Below, piece after piece: positions 1 through 9,684 of a stretch of DNA of 64,000 nucleotides; positions within the stretch are counted from its first letter, which is position 1; each line of letters begins with the position of its first letter. The notes beneath the pieces were generated by a model. The model was given only the letters and a program-made list of their open reading frames with translations. It did not search any database and had not been told where the DNA came from. The position numbers and the translations under genes are program-made. The stretch lies in NCBI GenBank assembly GCA_017590115.1, contig JAGGNK010006448.1:9348099-9412098 (forward strand), read 5' to 3'. The DNA comes from Montifringilla adamsi. Its lineage: Eukaryota > Chordata > Aves > Passeriformes > Passeridae.

Positions 1-528
1 AAAGCAAGGGATGGGACACCCAAGGAAGTCAGCAATGTCACAGCCTTTTTGTCTTTGGCCCCCCAAATGGAAAATTTTCAAAGTCAGCCTCCATTGCAAA
101 TCCTGTTTCCAAATCAATTTGAGAGGTTCACACTGTGAACAGAGGGACCCCAAGAGTGAGAGGCTTTAATCTGAGTCATAAGTGAGCCAACAGCAATATA
201 GAGAGAAATTAACAATTGCGTAAAAATACTTTTGCTACTTTTTTTTTCAGCTGCCAAACCCTTAAAAATGACATTGCTTCTGACCTGAAGTAAAGGTACC
301 TTGAAAGAGAACTCAGTCTTAGAATAGTACAGAAAAACCCCATTAGCAAAGTATGAGCAACTTGTTTGTGCATGAAAATTTGAAAGTAAAACTTCTGTGT
401 GTTTGTTCATCACACATGCCCCTTTTACCAAATGAGAGAAGTAAGCATTTTCAGGAGGTGATGCATGTGATTTTAGACAGATATGTGAGAGATGTACTGC
501 CTTGTAGAGCTGGCATTTTTCTCTCCAT
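1..528. other. AT-rich non-coding sequence, nothing recognised
   Basis: Short open frames on both strands overlap each other and lack exon-like boundaries or conserved-looking protein sequence. I see no repeat family or promoter signal here. Confidence 0.5.
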
Positions 529-571
529 TGATCACCTAGGTGGTGATCACCTAGGTCACAAGGTGACCTAG
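529..571. repeat. Short tandem duplication running into a 9-bp palindrome
   Basis: TGATCACCTAGGT occurs at 529-541 and again at 544-556, a 15-base period. The second copy overlaps a perfect inverted repeat: CTAGGTCAC at 551-559 and GTGACCTAG at 563-571, with a 3-base loop AAG. The half-sites resemble nuclear-receptor half-sites but are 5 bases apart, so this is not a canonical oestrogen response element. It could extrude as a small hairpin; function unknown. Confidence 0.8.
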
Positions 572-777
572 CATGAACTAGATCAGGATTTGATGTCTGC
601 TTTGTAGATAAGTTGAGAAAAATTGTTTTGCCCTTTTCTTTATGAAATAAAGTGTTCCGGTCCCTCCAATCACAGAGAAGTTACGAGAAATATTTTTTTC
701 TTCAAGACCTCTATTTCCCTTTCTTGGAAATATTTTTAAACATCCATTTGATCTTTGGGAATCAAATCACATAAATT

Positions 778-779
<2 letters not shown>

Positions 780-838
<59 letters not shown>
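780..838. repeat. Pure poly(A) run of 59 bases
   Basis: An uninterrupted A tract follows AT-rich sequence. Birds lack an active L1, so a poly(A) tail of a processed copy is less expected than in mammals. No convincing target-site duplication or gene copy is visible upstream. Long homopolymers are also prone to length error in assemblies. Confidence 0.95.
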
Positions 839-842
<4 letters not shown>

Positions 843-1337
843 AAAGATAATTGAAAATAGAGAAACAGATTTCACCCAAACAAAATTTTCTCAGCACTAT
901 CAAGAAACCTCTGCTTGTCTTTTTTGCCATAAGCATATTAACAGCTTTGAAAGACCAGCTAAGACAGCCCTAAAATATTGTATCCACTTCCCTCATTCAT
1001 TTGAGAAAATAAAGAATACTTACAATGATGTTGTGTTTTCATTTAAAAAAAAACTATATAAAAATATAAATTTATATTGAAGAGATCATTCAATTATAGC
1101 TATCACAGATTTACAATAATGATCCATTTTAAAATAAAAGTACGATTTATAAAGCAAGGAAATGTAAAATATGTGTGTCATAAATACTTTTTTCTTTTTT
1201 CTCTTAATATATTTGCTAAAATTATGGTGAAAAAGAGCCAAGGGTTTGGGGTTTTTTTTCCCATAATTTCCTGGAAAACCAGCTGTGGAAACTATGTCAA
1301 TAACCTCGGGTGAGTTTTGTTTGTTAGCAGAAAGAAG

Positions 1338-1776
1338 TGTGTTGGGTTTGGCTGGGATAGAGTTAATTTTCTTCACAGTAGCTGGTATGGGGCCGTGTTT
1401 TGGTTTCATGCTGAATGCAGTGTTGATAACTCAAGGAGGTTTTTGTTATTTCTGAGCAATGCTTGCACAGTTTCCTGGCCTTTTCTGCCTCTCAGCCCAC
1501 TCCAGCAGGCTGGAGGGCAAAGGATTTGTGAGGGGACACAGCTGTGACAGCTGCCCACCACTGAGCAAAGGGAGCACAGCACATGGCTCAGCCAGTAAAC
1601 TGAGGGGAGTGAGCTTTGCTTTGCCTGTGCACACAGCTTCTGCTTTAACCATTAAACTGTATTTCAACCCATGAGTTTTCTCATTTTTACCCTTTCTGTT
1701 CTCCCCTCCATCCCATTGGGCCAGGGGGAGTCAGAAAAGAGGCGCATGGGGTTTAGTTGCCAGCATGAGGTTGTGG
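1338..1776 (+). mobile_element. Solo LTR of an avian endogenous retrovirus, internally deleted
   Basis: The element opens with TGTGTTGGGTTTGGCTGGGA and continues with the TAGAGTTAATTTTCTTCA motif, both of which I recognise as the 5' end of a common avian ERV LTR. It ends near 1776 with the family's pyrimidine-rich 3' part (CCATCCCATTGGGCC, then TTTAGTTGCCAGC). An ATTAAA polyadenylation-like signal lies near 1650. The central part, which in the family carries the promoter, looks shortened by roughly 200 bases between about 1590 and 1610 (from memory of the family). No gag, pol or env sequence adjoins it, so it is a solo LTR. Exact ends and target-site duplication are not clear; the family name is left open. 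Confidence 0.8.
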
Positions 1777-3297
1777 CTCTCCGTGGAAAATGGTGATTTT
1801 GACCATGTTTTAGGTTTAGACCTTCATGATTCCACCATCTTGTTCCTTACCAGGATGAGTGAAAACAAGGTCCAGAGCACAATCCACATCCATCCTACTT
1901 CTTGTCTGAGACGTTTTTTTGAAATCCTGGGACCAGTGCTAGTGCAAGATGCAGCAAGGGAAAGCAGCTGTTAAGAATTTAGAGGATTTTAGGCTGTCTT
2001 TTTCAAAGCTACTTTCTAGTGACATAGTCTCACAGGCATTTCAAACTCAGGTGAACAAAAAGCTGCTGTTGGTCAACACATGTTGGTACAAACATACACA
2101 AAGGGGATCACAAAGACCTTTTCTGACATAACTTTACACTTAAGACAGAGGTGTACTATAACAAAACAAGCAACAAAAACCAAATCAGTAAGCAAGTGAA
2201 AAAATATATTCCTTGGCATTGGTTTTCTGGAAAACCTGAATGTTTCATAACTAAGGCAGACTACCAGACCTTACTCATTTCCTATGTGGTGATCATTTCT
2301 GTCCACATTTGATGTCTCCATGCCAAAGAGCTAGTGATGACAATGGGAAATCTTTATAGACAGCATTTGAAAGTTATGGTGCAAAGGCTCAATCAATGCA
2401 AACTGTCACAGCTATAGGGTAAAATACAAAGTATTCATAACAACTGAAGAGTTGCTTCAAAAACATATGTTGTCTCTCTTTAAAATGGCTTGATAGCATG
2501 GATAAACCCTGTATTTCTTTAAATTTCTGCATAAATAGGTTTTCCTCTCTCTGAACAGCTTGAACAGTCATTAGGGAAGAGTACCTTAAGGATCCTACCC
2601 AGCCTCCAGTCCACGTGGTATATGTCTCCAGCACCATTTTTTAGGTTTTGACTACTAAATAATTTTCCTGATGATATTATTTAGTTAATTTTAAAAATAA
2701 AAGGTTGAAGCTAGTTCCTTTTTTATTTCTTGATTTAGAAGGTTCGTTTTATTCTATTTAGTGCAGAAGAATATTTCTATTCTGACAAGTGAAATATCTC
2801 GAGGGAAATAAAAAAAGTGAAGTGCTTCATTTTCACTAGCAGAATGCCTATGGCATTCCCCTAACCAAGATACTGCTTTTCTTAAAGGAAAAGAAAATTT
2901 AGGAAAAAAGCAAAGTCCAAAGAGCAGGGTCTTTTTAATAGAATTTAGACAGATAACATGTGCAGGACAACTCTTAGCCTGCCTAACAGAAAGGAAGAAT
3001 TTAAAACTATAAAATAGTTTCTGTCTGTAACAGAAAGGAAGGACCTTGATACTTACTTCTTTCTTTCACCACACATTATTCTACTTTTTTCATAGTCAGA
3101 GGTTGCATATGATGCAAACAGTGAAATAGGCTGTCTTCCTCTTCCTAGAATAATCAAATTGAATTAAAATGTTAGTATTGAATTATAAGTCTTAGAATAT
3201 AGACATAAAAGTGATGATTTTAAAAGTAAAACTACTTTGTATATTTGATTCTAAATTAGCCATTTAAAATGCAATGTTCAAACAGAACTTAAAAGCT
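1777..3297. other. AT-rich non-coding stretch
   Basis: No recognisable gene or repeat. A minus-strand open frame at 2389-2637 (82 codons) has no credible splice or promoter context. A minus-strand exon-like segment at 3057-3144 is discussed among the rejected items. Confidence 0.45.
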
Positions 3298-3745
3298 TTC
3301 AAAGAGTCACAGAATGAGGTTGGAAGGAACATCTGGTGGTCAGCTTTCAAACCCCTGCTCAAACAGGGCCACAAAGAGTCTGCTGACCAGGACCACGTCC
3401 AGATGATTTTTCGTGTCTTCAAGGACAGAGGCTTGCAAACCTCACTGTGCAGCCTGTGGAATTGCTCAGTTTCCCACAAAGCAAAAGAAATAGTCACTTC
3501 CTAATGTTCAGAGGAAACCTCCTGTGTTTCAGTTTGTGCCCATTGCCTCTGGTCCTCTCAGTGGGCACGACTGAGCAGAGCCTGGCTCTGTTCTCTACAC
3601 ACCCTGGCGGAAGGTGTTTATTCAGACTTTGATGAGATTCCCTTGTGCTTTCTCTTCTCCAGTGTAAACAGGTCCAGCTCTCTCTGCCTTTCTTCATTTG
3701 TGAGGTGCTCCATTCCCTTCGTCACAGTCTATTTTCTCTCTACTT
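3298..3745 (-). mobile_element. CR1 LINE fragment (3' end), minus strand
   Basis: It begins on the plus strand with TCACAGAATGAGGTTGGAAG, the reverse complement of the avian CR1 3' terminus. Further in it carries the end of CR1 ORF2: on the minus strand around 3494-3600 the frame reads ...LCSVVPTERTRGNGHKLK..., typical of the C-terminal part of the CR1 reverse transcriptase. The piece is 5'-truncated, as usual for CR1, and has indels, so it is inactive. It lies between the two minus-strand exon-like segments at 3057-3144 and 4196-4282. Confidence 0.88.
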
Positions 3746-4195
3746 ATTCTTTAAGAATTCTAAGTTTATTAGCTCAGACATGCACAATGGAACACCACAC
3801 AGACACACATGCTGAAGTGACCATCCTACTTAAAACAGCATTGACGCCATTCTATTCAGAAAATACTCATTTCTGCTTTATCCTGCAGACCTATTAATGT
3901 ATTTAACAGAGAAAGCTTTACAGGAATCTTTGACATACATAATGGACAGCTCTCCTAGCAGCTTATATTTTGAAATGTACTACCTTTTCCTGGCTCTAGG
4001 GGATTTGCTTTCTGAGTGTTTCCAAAATGTGATCTTTTCATACAATTCCCTTCTGATCACCACAAGGAATACTCAAATGCTTACTGCCAAAATACTAGTT
4101 TGTTCTGCACCAGTGGATGATGTGGTCCCTTCTTCGAACCTCACAGGCTGAGCCTTAGACAAAACACAGCCAAGTGTCTTAACACGACCACTCAC

Positions 4196-4282
4196 CTCTC
4201 CAGAAGTTCCACTGTAATAACCTGACAGAGAAGATAGCGTGAATCCTGCTATCAGTACTACTGTATCTTTGGACTTTATGGC
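4196..4282 (-). CDS. Candidate internal coding exon (29 codons) of an unidentified minus-strand gene
   Basis: Read on the minus strand, a pyrimidine-rich tract ending TGCCTTATACAG is followed by an 87-base segment, open in the chosen frame, that ends GGAGAG before a strong donor GTGAGTGG. The frame starts AIKSKDTVVLIAG and ends YYSGTSGE. Residues 7-22 are hydrophobic and could form one membrane helix. The length is a multiple of three and phase 0 at both ends, which matches the phase-0 donor of the proposed first exon at 9556-9573. It contains one CpG codon (ACG) in an otherwise CpG-poor area. I do not recognise the protein. A second frame is also open across the segment, so chance cannot be excluded. 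Later exons would lie to the left, possibly outside the window. Confidence 0.38.
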
Positions 4283-6559
4283 CTGTATAAGGCAGAAGGA
4301 AGCAACATACAAGTCTAATACAGAATCTTTTTGGATTAAAATTTAAAATAAAGACCTGACAGACTAATAATAATATTAGCATTTTAGAAGAAAATTAAGT
4401 GAAATCAAAGGGCTTCAGACGTGCACAGGAATTAGTTTACCAGCATTTTTTTTATTATATTTTCAAAATATTTTAAAATTATAAGGATATTGAGTCTCAA
4501 TCACATTGACATCTAAACATTGAAATTCCAGCTTCTAATTTTTTAATGGTTATTTTGTTTGCATTATAAAAAACCAGATGAGGTGGTGATGGTGTTTTGC
4601 CTCATGCCTCATTACACAGCTAAGGTGTGCATAAATCTGCACTACTTGATGCTCTGCATGGCCTTGCCCTGATTACTTAAATGAAGTTTTATTGGGGAAA
4701 CTATAATAATAAAGACTAAGCTGCAGCTCTGAAGCAGTCCTGCAGTGTATGACATTACAGGAAGAGAACCTCAGGTGCTTTTTTCAAGTCTGGTTTCTTT
4801 TAGCCTTGTATTAAAAGGAAAAAGAAAGAAAGAGGGGGGGGGAAAGCAGAAAAGTGATAAAACACTAATGCTTAGAATAAGAAATAAACGAATGTATAGA
4901 AATACACAATGCCTTAAAGTTTCCAGCAGTGCTGCAAAGGTACTGCCATGTGAACATTGCCATCTAATGGTTTATTTGAGATTAGTAGCTAAAACAACTT
5001 AGCAGCATTCCCATGTTGAGGCAGAGTAAATATCTAAGCAGTATTAGGAACATTAACAAAATATTTATTGGTAGAATCCTGCATTGTAATAATTTAGAGG
5101 AATGACATTTTTATGTTATTTTTATTGGGTTTGACACTGTTCTTTTTTTAATGTACAACATTTACAGTTGATTGCAACATGTAACAATCGCACAGATACT
5201 TGTTTTAAAAGCAAACTACAACAATCTCAGTACTGAAATATTAAAAATAAAAATATCTTTTGATAACATATATTACAGTATTTTTAACCTAGAAATCAAG
5301 AAATAAAAGCCAGAATGAAAAACAAACGTGGTACTGACCAAGCAGAAAAACAGAGAGAAATGTCTGAATTAGAGTTTTATGCCATTCTTAGCTAAATGCA
5401 AAAGATTAACCACAAGAACTGAAGAACTCTATTTTCTCTAGTCCTTTTGATCTCTGGCTTCTTATTCTATCTTCCTTTAATAATAAAGTACATATTGGAG
5501 TGTTTTTACTTCATGATTTTACTTCAAGTTGATTTTGGCTATACAGCAGTATTTTCAGTGTAGTGATCTTCATGGAATTTAATGTTGAAAAATAACCTTT
5601 ATATACAGCAAGAATTCTACATGAGGAATATGTCTCTCTTGCACTAAGATGGCTTAGAATAAACAGAACAAGATTCCTATGGAGCTTTAAACCATCTTAT
5701 AAAATCCAATATTCCTGTCACAGTATTCTGTCAAAATCTATAGGGATGACCACATATTCTCAACCCATACAGTATTTAAAAAAAAAAAAAAAAAAAAAAT
5801 CCAAAACCAACCAACCAAACAAAAGAAAAACCCCAAGGATGATTGCTGTAATAAAGCTACAGGCCATGTTTTATTAAGCTATAATCACAACCTTCAGCCA
5901 CAAAATAAGCTAGCTGTCTTTATCCTTTTCACCAAATAGATATGTTTTCAGATGCTGTAAGATAACACTGAGCTTCTAATTATTAAAATTCCAAGCTCTA
6001 ACTTGTGCAGTTCAGGTAATGCAGAAAATATCTCATAATGATGTGTACTTGATGCTACTGATACCTATGTTGCAATATCTCAAGGAATTTTAACAGCAGT
6101 TAATGAAGTGTAATTAAGAATGACCTTGCTCTTGAGGGCTTGAGCTGTGCATACATTCTAGTGCAAAATTCCATCTTAAGATTTCCACTAAAGGACCTCA
6201 AGTACTCTGCTCTCCTTACAATGCAGAACTGCCACTAATGTCAGAGAAATAAGCAAAAAAATTAAATAAATATTAATACAAAATAAAAAAACTAGAAGTG
6301 GTTCATATGTGCTATGGAAATGAGGGTCCAGAAGATATTTCAAGAGATCAGAGATTATGGAGGCAGATCATTCTCTATACTTACTGTGCAAAACTTCAGT
6401 GAAGCACATACCAAAGTCTCACAGTGTTGCACCATTCTCTAACTTAGAATAACATTTCTCATACTAAACATAAAGCTGCTTTATTCTCCCAATTAAACTA
6501 CTGTCATAACTTTTTCTCTGTATAACTGATCATTTCCAAAAAATTCCATCTTAACTATC
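4283..6559. other. AT-rich sequence, possible intron of the minus-strand gene
   Basis: If the 4196-4282 and 9556-9573 segments are exons of one gene, this lies within their 5.27-kb intron. Visible contents are a short G9 run near 4840 and an A/C-rich simple tract at 5779-5835. No gene recognised. Confidence 0.35.
5779..5835. repeat. Poly(A) run followed by CCAA-rich tract
   Basis: About 21 A residues are followed by CCAAAACCAACCAACCAAAC and further A runs broken by CC/CCCC. It belongs to a class of A-runs punctuated by C doublets that recurs across the window. Confidence 0.9.
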
Positions 6560-6860
6560 TTCATAGATCAAACAGTGCAGAGCAGGCATTTCCCCTGCCT
6601 GCTTCATGCTTTCCAAACCTTTTAGTATATTTTATTTTTGTCCTCTGAATTCTATCTAGACCATTTATGTCTTCTTTAACACCTGGTGCTGAAAGTGGAA
6701 CGAGTACTCTGTGTGAGGCCTCTCCTGCTCTGGTCAGAGTGTGACAATGAATTCCTCCCCATGGTTCATGTGCAGTGTTGCTGCTAATGCACTTCAGAGT
6801 GGGAATTGAGTGTTTAGTGGCACACAGCATGGACAGCTCAGTTTTGTGTTCAAGCATGAT
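6560..6860 (-). mobile_element. Old, diverged CR1 LINE fragment, minus strand
   Basis: The stretch ACTCTGTGTGAGGCCTCTCC at about 6700-6719, followed by a CTGCTCTGGTCAGAG motif and, near 6822, GGCACACAGCATGGACAGCTC, follows the order of motifs in the minus-strand view of avian CR1 ORF2 (CATGTGAGGTCTCACC, GCAGAG, then GCACA..TGCTGGCTCATG). Divergence is much higher than in the other CR1 copies, so the boundaries are approximate. Confidence 0.5.
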
Positions 6861-6879
6861 TTCAAAATTACTTTTCCTG

Positions 6880-7355
6880 GTACTGTTGCTTATCCAGGTT
6901 TTCTTCAGGCAGGGGGCTCCCCACCAGGCAGTGGGACAGAGGCTGACCAGCCAAGGATCATTACAGCCCCCTGCCAAGAGCAGGAAAATATAGGGCACTG
7001 GGGCAGCCCCAGCCCATGGCACTGGGAACATCCCTGGGGATGGAGACAGAATGGGGATAAGACAGGCTGGGGCCAAGCCAGGACATCAGGTCAGCAAGAC
7101 AAGGTCAGGATCAGCAGGAATGAGGCCAGTCAGAGACATGATAGCTCAGACCTGAGCAATTCCTAAGGGTAGGAAGCAGGAGCATCCCCACCTCTCCCTA
7201 ATTTCTCCCAGCTCTTTCTCCTCCCACACTTCCTCAGCAGCTGGGTTCAAGGCCACAGACCAAGGAGTATCAGAGCTGTCCAGTGCAGGCTGCCAGCACA
7301 GCTCCTGGGGAACAGGAAGAGCAGCCACAGCCCAGGACCATGTCATTTCCAATCC
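6880..7355. other. GC-richer block of unknown origin next to an LTR
   Basis: This stretch is clearly richer in G and C than its surroundings, with many CAGG/CCAGG motifs and overlapping open frames on both strands (e.g. minus 6561-7076, plus 6810-7166). The frames do not resemble a known protein. It abuts the LTR at 7361, so it may be part of an older repeat that the LTR entered. I could not classify it. Confidence 0.35.
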
Positions 7356-7360
7356 CATTC

Positions 7361-8470
7361 TATGAGGTTTGTATGGCCAAGCTTTGGTAGCAGGGGGCCT
7401 ACAGGGATGGCTTCTGTGACAAGCTGCCAGAAGCTTCCTCAGTGTCCAGCAAAGCCAATCTCTGACAGATCCAAAGATGGATGTGATGCTGGCCAAGGCT
7501 GGGCCAATCAGAAATCATGGTAATGTCTCATGATAACAGAGCTAAGAAGAGAAAAAAGTTAATGTGCACATGTAATTGTGGCCAAAGAAGAATTGAGTGA
7601 GAATGTGCAAGAGGAAGAACTCTGCAGACACCAAGGTCAGTGCAGAAGGAGGGGCAGGAGGTGCTGCAGGTGCCAGAGCTGAGATTCCCTGCAGCCCATG
7701 GTGCAGGCCATGGTGAGGCAGCTGTGTCCCTGCAGCCCATGGAAATCCACAGGGATGCAGAGATCCCCTTGTAGCCTGTGGAGGAGATCCACACTGGAGC
7801 AGGTGAGTACCTGGGAGGAGGCTATGAACCTGGGAGAAACCCGTGGTGGAGCAGGGTCCTGGCAGGGGCTTGCAGACCCATGGAGAGAGGACCCCCCCAC
7901 TGGAGCAGGTTTCCTGGTAGGACCTGTGAATGCATGAGGAGTCCATGAGGGGAGCAGCCTGTCCTTGAAGGGCTGCACCCCATGGAAGAATGACCCACAT
8001 TGGAGCAGTTCGCAGAGAGCTCTTGCTCATGGGTGAGACTCATACTGGAGAAGTTCATGGAGAACCATCTCCTGTGGGAGAGACCTCATACTGGAGCAGG
8101 GGAAGAACTCTCCCTGAGCAATGGGAAAAACAATGTGTGATGAACTGACCATAACCCCCATTCCCTGCCTCTCTGCACTGCTGGGGGAGGAGGTAGGGAT
8201 GGGAAGGGGGGAGGGGTGGGGGGAAGGTGTTTTTAAGGGCTCATTTTACTTCTCATTATCCTGCTCTGATTTTGTTAGTAAGAAATTCAAGTCATGTCTC
8301 TAATTCTAGCCTGTTTTTCCCATGATAGTAATCTGAGTGATCTCTCTCTGTCCTTATCTCAACTCATGAACATGTCATTATATTTTCTTTCCCCTGTCCA
8401 GCTGCAGAAGGGAGTGAGAGAGCAGCATTGGTGGGTGCCTGGCATCCAGCCAGGGTCAACATAATAAAAC
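7361..8470 (+). mobile_element. Solo LTR (about 1.1 kb) of an avian endogenous retrovirus
   Basis: The order of motifs matches a well-known long avian LTR: GGTTTGTATGGCC, TGGTAGCAGGGGGCCTACAG, GAACTCTGCAGACACCAAGG, a series of TGGAGCAG repeats, GTGTGATGAACTGACC, and the end GGCATCCAGCCAGGGTCAAC. The TGGAGCAG-type motif recurs near 7795, 7847, 7901, 7950, 8001, 8046 and 8092, i.e. about every 45-54 bases, showing a seven-unit internal repeat. The polyadenylation signal expected near 8280 reads AAGAAA, so it has decayed. No internal retroviral genes flank it, hence a solo LTR left by recombination. A clear target-site duplication was not found. It would lie inside the proposed minus-strand intron, in opposite orientation to that gene. 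Confidence 0.88.
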
Positions 8471-9494
8471 CACCTAAAACTAGCTCCCACTTTGACCAGA
8501 AGTAGCCAAAACATCTTTTTGGTCTATGGCTTTGTGAACATGTTGTGCACAAACTTCATGGTAATTTCATCACTGTCATAAAATTTTGATTCATCACCAC
8601 CACTTGCTTTTTCTACTGAGCAGAAAAAACAAGCTGCAGAGACTTGTTAGGTTGAATAGGGCATTTCTTCTTTGCTCTCCACTGAACAAGGGGGTTATGG
8701 TCACAAAGACAGAGGTCACCCTAATTTGCAGACAGGAGTTCACACAATTTTGAACTGTTTATCAGGCACCAGCTGCACAGAGGTGATGGCTTGGCAGGCA
8801 GCTTTAGCATCCAGTTGGGAATTAGTCTGACCAGCAGTTCTGTGACAGGTATGCAAGCAGATGGATTTCAAGGTAAAAAGCTGTCCTGAAGCAAGTGTTG
8901 CTAAGATTTGGGAGTGACTCAGGTGGGTGAGTCGTTTTGCCATCACCATCTCATGAGTCAAGCAAATAAACTGTAATGACTCATTTTGAAAACCCAGGCA
9001 CTGGGCAACGACTGCATAGCTTATGATTTCATCCCTGTCACTTATAGAGAAAATAAAAGCTTGAATTCAAAATGTCTTTTAAAATAGTAGCAGGACACTG
9101 AAGGTGAGTCAGTTAAATGATCAGTAATTCTCATACGTAAGCGAAATCTGTTGGTTTGATGCCCAGATCCTTTACTCAAAATCTTATGGTCCCCCATGCT
9201 TTTCCACTAATCTCCACTGCTTTTTCTGGCATTCCATGTGACCTCTCTAACCTTTACTCCTCATTTTGAAAGGTGTGCATCCTTTATCCCTTCCACTTGT
9301 ATCAGTTCTGTATCAAGACTTTCCCCACTTCCCTCTCTTTATTCCGACGGGCTTTTAATTAATCTCCACTTCAAAAGCACTATTTGCCCTTTCCTGTACC
9401 ACTCACACAAACAGATTTTATGAAGTCATAAGCCCTGGAACTTGCATACGTCTGCAATAAATATTTAATGTGAATTCTTGTTTAAAACGGGAAA
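8471..9494. other. Non-coding sequence, possible intron
   Basis: No repeat family or convincing exon was recognised. A minus-strand frame at 8740-8961 is short, lacks context and is probably chance. Confidence 0.4.
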
Positions 9495-9600
9495 ATAAAA
9501 CCAAGCGTTTCACACGATTCTCCGGGGGTGCGGAGCGCCCTGAATGAAGCCGTACCTTGATCAACGCTGCCATCTCGCGCCCGTCCGGAAAACTGAAGTC
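9495..9600 (-). promoter_or_regulatory. Compact CpG cluster, likely promoter of a minus-strand gene
   Basis: About a dozen CpG dinucleotides fall within roughly 110 bases (including CTCCGGGGGTGCGGAGCGCC and CTCGCGCCCGTCCGGAAAAC), while kilobases on either side are almost CpG-free. Retained CpGs in such a setting indicate an unmethylated promoter. A CCGGAA ETS-type core is at 9585-9590. The cluster contains an ATG in good context on the minus strand followed by a donor-like site. A plus-strand frame (9544-9684, 46 codons, starting MKPYLDQ) also spans the cluster, so transcription in the other direction or both is possible. Confidence 0.55.
9556..9573 (-). CDS. Candidate first coding exon (MAALIK) of an unidentified gene
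   Basis: On the minus strand GCGCGAG precedes ATGG, giving purine at -3 and G at +4, a good initiation context. The frame reads MAALIK and then meets AAG followed by GTACGG, a donor typical of CpG-island first exons. The coding part is therefore 18 bases, phase 0. The 5' UTR would extend right from 9574 for a few dozen bases. The nearest matching phase-0 exon candidate is at 4196-4282, giving an N-terminus with a short basic segment and one hydrophobic helix. I cannot name the protein. The alternative is that the ATG and donor are fortuitous inside a genuine promoter. Confidence 0.42.
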
Positions 9601-9684
9601 CCTGACCTACTTTACACCCATTTAGCTCTTTCCTTGCCTCAATTACTTCAGAGCAGACATCCAGTGAAGTGTGTAAGGAGATAG

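Noticed and set aside
551..571. Canonical oestrogen response element
   Set aside because: The half-sites are 5 bases apart, not 3.
736..936. Minus-strand 66-codon frame with a long Phe run
   Set aside because: It is an artefact of translating the A59 tract.
3057..3144. Minus-strand exon-like 88-base segment with a strong GTAAGTAT donor
   Set aside because: Phase 0, required after the 4196-4282 candidate, meets a stop. The only fully open frame needs phase 2, so it does not fit the same gene. The donor is probably chance.
9544..9684. 46-codon plus-strand frame across the small CpG cluster
   Set aside because: No recognisable protein. The minus-strand ATG with a donor gives a simpler reading, though a plus-strand transcript is not excluded.
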